DNA from: Chloroflexota bacterium
GTDB taxonomy: Bacteria > Chloroflexota > Anaerolineae > UBA4142 > SHND01
Length of the DNA: 58,154 bases
NCBI GenBank assembly: GCA_029778615.1
Contig: JAKOPZ010000042.1
Span: 1 to 58,154, forward strand
Reading direction: 5' to 3'
Shown here: one piece after another, positions 40,186-47,140 of the stretch
How the letters are laid out: the number at the start of each line of letters is the position of its first letter
How positions within the stretch are numbered: the first letter of the stretch is position 1
Program-made: the position numbers and the translations under genes
Notes under the pieces: model-generated
What the model saw: the letters and a program-made list of their open reading frames with translations, nothing else
The model's database searches: none
What the model was told of the DNA's origin: nothing

Positions 40186-42528
40186 ATGACTAGCCGACTA
40201 ACAGACTTGCTGTCCAACCGACTTGGTCGTCTTGCTCTTTTATTCCTTTTTGCGCTCCCCGCCCTCTCGCCTCTTTTTTCTCCAACCCCTACGCGCAGCG
40301 CCGATGGTCTGCTGCATCTCTATCGCCTCGTGCAATTGGACGCGTTGTGGCGCAACGGAATTTTTTTCTCGCGCTGGCTGCCTGACCTCGCGTTTGGTTA
40401 CGGAATGCCGCTGTTTAATTATTACGCGCCGCTTGTTTATTACATCACCACGCCTTTGCATTGGCTCGGCATTCCCTTTACGCTCGCGCTGAATCTTGCG
40501 CTCGCGGCGGCAATGTTCGTCGGCGCGGTGGGAATGTTTTATTTCACGCGCGCAGTACTGCGCGATGTTGAAAAAAGCGATTTCGGAAATTTTTCTGCGC
40601 TCGTCGCCGCGCTCGCGTATTTGTATGCCCCATACATTTTGTACAACGCGCTGCATCGCGGCAATCTCGCGGAACAATGGGCGCTTGCGTTCGCGCCGTT
40701 CGCGTTGTGGCGATTTTTGGAATTGACGCGCACACCGAACGCGCTGAATTGGTCACTTGCCGTTTTGTTTTTCGCGGCAGTGATGCTTTCACACAACGTC
40801 ACGAGTTTTTTATTCGCGCCGCTGCTTTTTGTATTTACGCTCGCGTGCGTGTTTTCCAATACGACGCGCGCAAAAAATGACGTTTCACGTTTGACGTTTC
40901 CCGTTTCGCGTTTCTCGCTTCTCGCTCCACTCTCTGCATTTCTCCTCGCCCTCGCGCTCTCGTCGTTCTTTTGGCTGCCGGCATTATTGGAACGCGATTT
41001 TGTCCAAATTGCGCGCGTGATTGTTACTCCTGATTTTGATTATCGTTTCAATTTTGTGCCGTTCAGAGAATTGATTTCATTCTTGCCGCGTGCGGATACG
41101 GGACGCTTGAATCCGTCGTTTCCTGCGACGCTTGGCGTGTTTCAAATTTTGTTTGCAAGTGGGGGAATTATTTTTTTGTTTTGGAAATTTCGTTCGCGGC
41201 GCGCGCTGCCATGGTTTACGCTTGCGTTCGCGGCGTTTGGGTTCATCGCGTTGATGCTCTCCTTCTCGCAGCCAATTTGGGACAGCATTTCGCTTTGGTC
41301 ATACGTGCAATTGCCGATGCGTCTGCGCGGACTTGGGGCATTGTGTCTCGCGCCCTTTGCGGGAATTTTTGTTTTTGCACTGCCAACGCGTTGGAAACTT
41401 TTGAGCGCGTGTGTGGCAAGCGTCGCCATCGTTTTGAGCGCGCTGCCAATGCTGTATCCGCGTTACGCACGCGACGTGCCGCCGAATCCGACATTGACCG
41501 ATATGTTCGCGTATGAACAAAAAACAGGCGCGTTCGGCACGACATCGTTCGGAGAGTATCTGCCCGTGTGGGTGCAAAATCTTCCCGATAAATCGCCATT
41601 CGCAGAAGACTATGCGCGGGGCGAAAATCCAAATCGCCTGGTGATTCCTGAAGGCGTAGATGTTTGTGGCGCACAAATTCAGCCGCTTGTAGAAAATGTT
41701 TGTGTTAATTCGAACGATTCGTGGCGCGCCATTTACCGCGCGTTTTATTTTCCCGGTTGGCGCGTAACGCTCGACGGCACGCCGCTTGAAATTACGCCGA
41801 CGCCGCGCACGGGGTTGATTTCGTTCGACGTGCCAAAGAGTGGAACGCTTTCCGTTACGTACAAAGGAACATCGCTCGAACAGCTCGCGGACTGGATTTC
41901 AACGTCAAGTGCGATTCTTGTGTTTGGAGTTTTCGCGTTTGGAATGTACAAAAAAATCCAATCTCCAATCTCCAATCTCCAATCTCCAATCTCCAGTCTC
42001 CAATCTCCAAGCTCGGATTTCCCCTTGCTCCTTCTCGTCGCCCTCGCGCTCATCGCTCTCAAACTTGTTTACATTGACCGCGTGAGCAATCCGTTCGTCG
42101 CGCATTCTGACAACACACAGGTCGAGGGAATTTCGCAAACACGCACTGCGCGTTTTGGCGACAATCTGCAATTGCTCGGCTTTGATGTGAACGCGACCGA
42201 CATTGCGCGCGGCGAAACCCTGCGTACCGATTTGTACTGGCGCGCGCTGCCAGAATTAAAAGAGGATTTGAGTGTGTTTGTTCATCTCGTCGCGCCCGAC
42301 GGCAGCATCGTCGCGCAAAAGGATAATTTGCATCCTGCGAATTTACCGACGACGCAGTGGGAGTTGGACGCGTATGTGGCGGATGAACACGCGCTCGCAA
42401 TTCCTGTGACGCTCGCGGCGGGCGAGTACGAATTGCGCGCCGGTGTGTACGACCCGCGCACAGATACGCGCTTGAAAACAGCTGATGGCGCAGACTTTAT
42501 TCTGCTGCAAAAAATTCGTGTGAAATGA
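40186..42528 (+). CDS. Large YfhO/PTPS-related-like membrane protein
   Basis: 780 residues. About ten or more membrane helices from residue 12 to 440, with an extracellular loop at 455-570 (PNPTLTDMFAYEQKTGAFGTTSFGEYLPVW), one helix pair near 590-640, and a soluble C-terminal domain (about 650-780: LLGFDVNATDIARGETLRTDLYWRALPE, LSVFVHLVAPDGS). This looks like membrane proteins of the 6-pyruvoyl-tetrahydropterin-synthase-related or YfhO (GT-like) families. Sugar transfer is possible but not shown. Heptanucleotide repeats lie within the gene at 40879-40927 and 41958-42013. ATG at 40186 chosen; the frame extends to 40123. Located between mreD and the PBP2 gene. Confidence 0.75.
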   Translation: MTSRLTDLLSNRLGRLALLFLFALPALSPLFSPTPTRSADGLLHLYRLVQLDALWRNGIFFSRWLPDLAFGYGMPLFNYYAPLVYYITTPLHWLGIPFTLALNLALAAAMFVGAVGMFYFTRAVLRDVEKSDFGNFSALVAALAYLYAPYILYNALHRGNLAEQWALAFAPFALWRFLELTRTPNALNWSLAVLFFAAVMLSHNVTSFLFAPLLFVFTLACVFSNTTRAKNDVSRLTFPVSRFSLLAPLSAFLLALALSSFFWLPALLERDFVQIARVIVTPDFDYRFNFVPFRELISFLPRADTGRLNPSFPATLGVFQILFASGGIIFLFWKFRSRRALPWFTLAFAAFGFIALMLSFSQPIWDSISLWSYVQLPMRLRGLGALCLAPFAGIFVFALPTRWKLLSACVASVAIVLSALPMLYPRYARDVPPNPTLTDMFAYEQKTGAFGTTSFGEYLPVWVQNLPDKSPFAEDYARGENPNRLVIPEGVDVCGAQIQPLVENVCVNSNDSWRAIYRAFYFPGWRVTLDGTPLEITPTPRTGLISFDVPKSGTLSVTYKGTSLEQLADWISTSSAILVFGVFAFGMYKKIQSPISNLQSPISSLQSPSSDFPLLLLVALALIALKLVYIDRVSNPFVAHSDNTQVEGISQTRTARFGDNLQLLGFDVNATDIARGETLRTDLYWRALPELKEDLSVFVHLVAPDGSIVAQKDNLHPANLPTTQWELDAYVADEHALAIPVTLAAGEYELRAGVYDPRTDTRLKTADGADFILLQKIRVK
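40879..40927 (+). repeat. Heptanucleotide repeat, seven units, in-frame
   Basis: GACGTTT, CACGTTT, GACGTTT, CCCGTTT, CGCGTTT, CTCGCTT, CTCGCTC (7 x 7 bases). Encodes DVSRLTFPVSRFSLL between two membrane helices. Confidence 0.8.
41958..42013 (+). repeat. Heptanucleotide CCAATCT repeat, eight units, in-frame
   Basis: Five CCAATCT, one CCAGTCT, one CCAATCT, one CCAAGCT. Encodes a 7-residue period (SPISNLQ) after a membrane helix of the YfhO-like protein. Confidence 0.9.
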
Positions 42529-42562
42529 AAAATGACGCTGATTTGGCAGCGTCATTTTTTTA
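42526..42562. terminator. Converging-gene terminator
   Basis: AAAAATGACGCTG (42528-42540) and CAGCGTCATTTTT (42547-42559) around ATTTGG. The plus-strand stop lies at its left edge. Confidence 0.85.
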
Positions 42563-43210
42563 GCGTGTATAATTTTTCAAATAACGCGGCACCGGAATTT
42601 CCTTGTACAATTTCGGGTCGGGCTGCGGCGCAAGAAATTTTTGCTCAATCGGAATCACGCCTGCCCACCAATCTTTTTCATAATCCTCCGCATCATCTTT
42701 CGGTCCGCCGACGCGCATTTTCGCGGTCGCGCTTTCAATCGGCATTTCAATTATTGTCGTCGCTTTTAATTCTTTTTTATTCGGCAAGCGCGCGTCGTCC
42801 CAACGTCCCGGCATCACGCGTTCGGTCAGCGCCAAGAGCGCATCATATTTTGCTTGCGGGTCATCGAGAACGCGCCCCACACCAAACAACACTACCGAAC
42901 GATAATTCATCGAATTGTGAAAGATGCCGCGCGCGACGACGAGTCCATCGAGCAGCGTCGTGGTCACACAAATCGGATTCCCCGCTTGAATGTGTTTGAG
43001 CAGACGACTCGTGGTCGCACCGTGCAGTAACAGCGTATCGCCGCGCCGCGCGTGAATGGTGGGAATCACAAACGGTTGATTGTCTTGCGCGATGCCCACG
43101 TGACAAATCAACGCTTCGTCCAGAATTTTGTAAATCGTTTCCGCGTCATACGCCGCGCGTTCGGGCAAGCGTTTGACGCGGTTGCGCGGTGTTTTGGCAA
43201 AGGCGGTCAT
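42560..43210 (-). CDS. Pyridoxamine 5'-phosphate oxidase-like flavin-binding protein
   Basis: 216 residues from the ATG at 43210, chosen because GGAGAA lies 7 bases upstream. Split-barrel signature: LICHVGIAQDNQPFVIPTIHARRGDTLLLHGATTSRLLKHIQAGNPICVTTTLLDGLVVARG and SVVLFGVGRVLDD, as in Nim-like or PPOX-family FMN-binding proteins. Oxidation of PNP/PMP is not implied, since the family has many functions. It is the only minus-strand gene in the envelope block and probably unrelated to it. Confidence 0.87.
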   Translation of the reverse strand: MTAFAKTPRNRVKRLPERAAYDAETIYKILDEALICHVGIAQDNQPFVIPTIHARRGDTLLLHGATTSRLLKHIQAGNPICVTTTLLDGLVVARGIFHNSMNYRSVVLFGVGRVLDDPQAKYDALLALTERVMPGRWDDARLPNKKELKATTIIEMPIESATAKMRVGGPKDDAEDYEKDWWAGVIPIEQKFLAPQPDPKLYKEIPVPRYLKNYTR

Positions 43211-43323
43211 GTTGAAATTCTCCGTGTCGTTTTCCCGTATCGTATGCAATATGACGCGCGCAAGCAAATTGTGCGCTGTACGCGCGCAGATGAAAATTCT
43301 CTCATCTGCGCGCGCCAAATAAT

Positions 43324-43352
43324 TTGCCAGTCCCCTACGCTAAATTTATAAT
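43324..43352 (+). promoter_or_regulatory. Strong promoter of the PBP2 gene
   Basis: TTGCCA (43324-43329), 17-base spacer, TATAAT (43347-43352). The expected start near 43359 leaves only about 5 bases before the ATG at 43364, so the message would be almost leaderless. Confidence 0.75.
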
Positions 43353-43363
43353 GACTTGTACTT

Positions 43364-45433
43364 ATGCTGCGTTATGGGCGTCCCCCGCAATTTGACGAAG
43401 GGGAAGAAGAACTCGAAGTCAAGCCGAGTTGGTTCATTCGGCTGTTGGGCGTGCTGGTCGTCATCGCGTTTACCATTCTCGGTTACAACTTGTACCGCAT
43501 TCAAGTGGTGCAAGGCGAAGAATTGAAACGCGCCGCCGACGAAAATCGCATCCGCCTCGTGCGTACCGATGCCGCGCGCGGCGTCATTTACGACGCGAAC
43601 GGTCAAGTGATTGTCCGCAACGAGCCGCAGTTCAATGTTTCCATTGTCCCCGCCGATTTGCCCGCCGACAAGCAAGACGACATTCTAAAAAAATTGAGCG
43701 TGCTAATTGACGCGCCGCTCGATACGATAGTCGAAGCCGAAACCGCCGACACGCTCGGCTCGATTCCGAGCGATGTTTCGCGCACATTTATTTCGCCCAC
43801 GCGCAAACCCGGACTGCGCGAATTGGTAGACGAGGGACGCAACACCGACCCGCTCAATCCGGTGCTCGTCAAAACCAACATCCCGCGCCTCATCGCGTTT
43901 CAACTCCAGGAACGCGTCGTAGATTTTCCCGGCGTGCGCGTGGAAATCGCGCCCGTGCGCACGTATCCCGAAAAAGAATTGGCATCCCATCTTTTGGGCT
44001 ATCTCGGCGCGATTTCGCGCGAAGCATTTCCGGAATACGAAAAACGCGGTTATACGCAAAATGATTTTGTCGGCGCGAGCGGTTTGGAAGCCGCGTACGA
44101 AGACCAACTGCGCGGACGCTCCGGCACGGATTTGGCGATTGTAGATGCAAACGGCAACATCATTCGCAGCGCGCAGCAAGAAGCGCCCGTGCCGGGCAAC
44201 AATTTAATTTTGTCGCTCGACATGCCGCTGCAACAAGAGGTGCAGGACGCGCTGCAAAAAGGATTGGCGCAAAAAAAACTCAAGCAGGGTGTCGCCATTG
44301 TGATGAATCCGAACAACGGCGAAATTCTCGCGATGGTCTCTTTGCCCTCCTACGACGACAATCTGTTTGCGCGCGGTATCCGCCCCACCGACTTTGCCGC
44401 ATTGAATCAAGACCCCGACCGCCCATTGGTGAATCACGCCATCACGGGAATGTATCCGCCCGGTTCCGTATACAAGTTGTTTTCCGCCGCCGGCGCGCTG
44501 CAAGAAGGTGTTATCAACGTCAACACCTTGATCAACGACCCCGGCATTATTTATTTGCCCAATAAATTTTTCCCTGACGACCCCAAACTCGCGCAGCCGT
44601 TTTACAATTGGTATCGTCCCGGCTTTGGCAACGTCAACATCATTGACGCGATTGCCAACTCGAACGATATTTTCTTTTACAAAATCAACGGCGGCTTTAC
44701 CGATTTTCCAACGCCGCTCGGTCAAGCGCTCCTCGCCGACTATGCGCGCTTGTTTGGTTATGGCACGGAAACGGGAATTGATTTGCCCGGCGAAGCGCCC
44801 GGCGTTGTCCCCGACCCCAAATGGAAACAGCGCACCAAGAATGAACAATGGACGACGGGCGACACGTACAACATGGCAATCGGTCAGGGCTTTGTGTTGG
44901 CAACACCGTTACAAGTTTTGAATATGACCGCCACCATTGCCAACGGCGGCACACTGTATCGTCCCCATCTCGCGCGCGCCATTGTGAACGCGAGCGGCAC
45001 CGTTACCAATACCATCGAGCCGCAAGTCATTCGCAAACTGCCGATTGACGAACAGAATCTCGCGCTCGTGCGTCAAGGAATGCGCGAAGCCGTCACACGC
45101 GGCACCGCATGGAAAGTCAATTTGCAAGACGTTCACGTCGCGGGCAAAACGGGCACCGCCGAATTTTTTGGACCGCGAAAGGGCGGGCACTTGCCGACGC
45201 ACGCGTGGTTCACCGCGTTCGCGCCGTACGAAAATCCCGAAATTGCGGTGGTCGTTTTTGTGTACGACGGCGGCGAAGGGTCCGAAGTTGCCGCGCCGAT
45301 TGCGGCGGACATTCTCCGCGCGTATTTCAAATTGCCTCCGGACGCGCCGCTCATCCAGCGCAATAATCCGCCGCCGCCCGAAACCGGCACCACCGCGCCC
45401 GGCGGCGCGGCGCCGCCACCGCCCGCGCAGTAA
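43364..45433 (+). CDS. mrdA: Penicillin-binding protein 2
   Basis: 689 residues. One membrane anchor (about 24-46), a dimerisation domain (60-240), then the transpeptidase. Active motifs: Ser368-Val-Tyr-Lys371 (SxxK), Ser433-Asn-Asp435 (SxD, as in E. coli PBP2) and Lys595-Thr-Gly597. It cross-links peptidoglycan for cell elongation, with RodA as usual partner (no rodA in the window). The C-terminus is Pro-rich. Adjacent to mreBCD it completes the elongasome block. The start has no RBS and lies just behind the promoter. Confidence 0.95.
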   Translation: MLRYGRPPQFDEGEEELEVKPSWFIRLLGVLVVIAFTILGYNLYRIQVVQGEELKRAADENRIRLVRTDAARGVIYDANGQVIVRNEPQFNVSIVPADLPADKQDDILKKLSVLIDAPLDTIVEAETADTLGSIPSDVSRTFISPTRKPGLRELVDEGRNTDPLNPVLVKTNIPRLIAFQLQERVVDFPGVRVEIAPVRTYPEKELASHLLGYLGAISREAFPEYEKRGYTQNDFVGASGLEAAYEDQLRGRSGTDLAIVDANGNIIRSAQQEAPVPGNNLILSLDMPLQQEVQDALQKGLAQKKLKQGVAIVMNPNNGEILAMVSLPSYDDNLFARGIRPTDFAALNQDPDRPLVNHAITGMYPPGSVYKLFSAAGALQEGVINVNTLINDPGIIYLPNKFFPDDPKLAQPFYNWYRPGFGNVNIIDAIANSNDIFFYKINGGFTDFPTPLGQALLADYARLFGYGTETGIDLPGEAPGVVPDPKWKQRTKNEQWTTGDTYNMAIGQGFVLATPLQVLNMTATIANGGTLYRPHLARAIVNASGTVTNTIEPQVIRKLPIDEQNLALVRQGMREAVTRGTAWKVNLQDVHVAGKTGTAEFFGPRKGGHLPTHAWFTAFAPYENPEIAVVVFVYDGGEGSEVAAPIAADILRAYFKLPPDAPLIQRNNPPPPETGTTAPGGAAPPPPAQ

Positions 45434-45574
45434 TACCAATACCAAATTCTGTCACGCACCCGTGTGCATGACAAACCTTGCATATGGCATTATCATTATC
45501 TCCGACACGCGCGGAACCGCTGCGCGTCGCGCGCCGTCTATTTCGTGCCGTCATCACCGCCGAATCCATTTGCA

Positions 45575-47089
45575 ATGTTTCCCCCGCGTAATTTTTCCCG
45601 TTCTGAAATTTCTGCCGCGTTCCAATTGTGCGCGCCGCAAATCGTTTTGAATTTGCTCATTGGCGGCGCGTGGCTGTTTTTGTATCGCGGCATTTTTGAT
45701 TACCTCGAACTCGTCGCGGTGCGCGAAGATTTTCGCACCAATCAACTCGTTCTCATCGGCATCGTCGCGTTACTGCTTTGGCAAATTCACACGGGAAATT
45801 TTCAACTCGAATTTCACGCCGCGCCGCGCGCGTATCGCGTTCCTTTGGCGCTCGCGCTCGGCGGCTCGCTGTTGTATCTCAGCGCCGAACGCCTCCTCGA
45901 CATCAACACCTTGTCCGCCACACTGTTCGGGCTGGCGAGTTATGGCTTGCTCGGCTTGTGGAAGACGCCGCGCAGTTGGCGCGCGGGTTTGCCCGCCGCG
46001 TTGCTTTTGGTGGGTGTACTGCCTTTTGGCGACCACCTGCAAACGTTCGTCGGTTATCCGATGCGAATTTTCACCGCGCAGCTCGTACGCGATGGACTCG
46101 CCGCGTTTCATGTCACCTCAACCGGCGTGGACACAATCCTCGTTCTCGAAAATGGCGTCACGCAAATTGATTTGCCATGCAGTGGCGTCAAAAGTTTGTG
46201 GACCGGCGCGCTCTTTTTTCTCGCGGTCACCTGGCTGGAACGGCGGCGTTTAGATTGGCGATGGGTGTTGATTGGCATTCTCTTTGGCGTTTTGCTTTTT
46301 ATCGCGAATTTTGTCCGCGTCGGCGCGTTGGTTGTCGCCGCGCAAGTTTTGAATCTGCCGCTCTTGGCAGAAATGCTGCATGTGCCGCTCGGCGTGCTCG
46401 GTTTCGTCGGCGCGTGCGCGGCGGCAGTGGGACTATTGAAAAGCAAAAATCAAAATTCCTCCGCACTTGCTTTTGCTGCGCGCGATTCATTTTTTTCGAT
46501 TCCCCATTTTTCACTTGGCTTTGCCGTCGTCATTGCGGCGCTCGCGCTCTTGTACGCGCCGCGTCCCGAAACAGGTCTCGCACATCCCGCGCCGGTGTGG
46601 AATTTCCCGCCCGCGCTCCATACGCAAACTCTCCCGCTCAAGCCGGATGAATTGGCAATGCTCACCCGCGACGGCGCGGAATCGGCAACGCGTTTGCGGT
46701 TCGAGTGGCAGGGCATTGGCGGTTCAATGATTTTGGTGCCGAGCCGCACCTGGCGCGCGCATCATCGCCCCGAACGTTGTTTTGAAGTGTTTGGTCTGCA
46801 ATTGAACGATTCGCGCGCGCAGCTCGCGGCGCCTGATTTTCCTTTGCGCGCGGTAACGCTCCGCGACCCGCACAGCGACGCGCGTTGGAACGCCGCGTAC
46901 TGGTTTCAAGCCGCGACACAAACAACGGATGATTACGGCACGCGCATTTGGGCGGATACAGTTGCGCCCGCGCAGCGTTGGATTTTGGTCTCTATTTTGT
47001 TTGACCAAAATATCGCGCCGGACGATGCGCGCGTCATCGCGCTGTATCACGCGCTGCACGAAACCATCGCGCAGCAATTAATGGATTGA
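45575..47089 (+). CDS. xrt: Exosortase (transpeptidase family) fused to an EpsI-like domain
   Basis: 504 residues; the ATG at 45575 is chosen, but the frame is open back to 45464. About eight to nine membrane helices. The exosortase catalytic residues are all present: Cys202 in QIDLPCSGVKSLW, Arg248 in NFVRVGALV, and His269 in EMLHVPLGVLG. A soluble C-terminal part (about 330-504: SMILVPSRTWRAHHRPERCFEVFG) resembles EpsI-type partner domains. Exosortases cleave C-terminal PEP-CTERM signals and pass the protein to an envelope anchor. The next gene encodes a PEP-CTERM protein 51 bases away, a strong hint that it is the substrate. It resembles the dedicated exosortase O group, not verified. Confidence 0.85.
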   Translation: MFPPRNFSRSEISAAFQLCAPQIVLNLLIGGAWLFLYRGIFDYLELVAVREDFRTNQLVLIGIVALLLWQIHTGNFQLEFHAAPRAYRVPLALALGGSLLYLSAERLLDINTLSATLFGLASYGLLGLWKTPRSWRAGLPAALLLVGVLPFGDHLQTFVGYPMRIFTAQLVRDGLAAFHVTSTGVDTILVLENGVTQIDLPCSGVKSLWTGALFFLAVTWLERRRLDWRWVLIGILFGVLLFIANFVRVGALVVAAQVLNLPLLAEMLHVPLGVLGFVGACAAAVGLLKSKNQNSSALAFAARDSFFSIPHFSLGFAVVIAALALLYAPRPETGLAHPAPVWNFPPALHTQTLPLKPDELAMLTRDGAESATRLRFEWQGIGGSMILVPSRTWRAHHRPERCFEVFGLQLNDSRAQLAAPDFPLRAVTLRDPHSDARWNAAYWFQAATQTTDDYGTRIWADTVAPAQRWILVSILFDQNIAPDDARVIALYHALHETIAQQLMD

Positions 47090-47090
47090 A

Positions 47091-47116
47091 TTCTCCCGCC
47101 GCCGGATTCGGGAGAA
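47091..47116 (+). promoter_or_regulatory. Hairpin between exosortase and substrate genes
   Basis: TTCTCCCG (47091-47098) and CGGGAGAA (47109-47116). No T run follows, so it is more likely an mRNA stabiliser or attenuator than a terminator. Confidence 0.5.
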
Positions 47117-47140
47117 GGCAGAGAATGAGAGGAAAGAGTT

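Noticed and set aside
41958-42013. Sequencing artefact in the membrane gene
   Set aside because: Frame continues cleanly on both sides and similar heptamer arrays occur in other genes here, so a real feature is more likely.
44660-44668. SND instead of SxN motif in PBP2 as a sign of inactivity
   Set aside because: Asp at this position is normal in PBP2 proteins, for example the SCD motif in E. coli PBP2.
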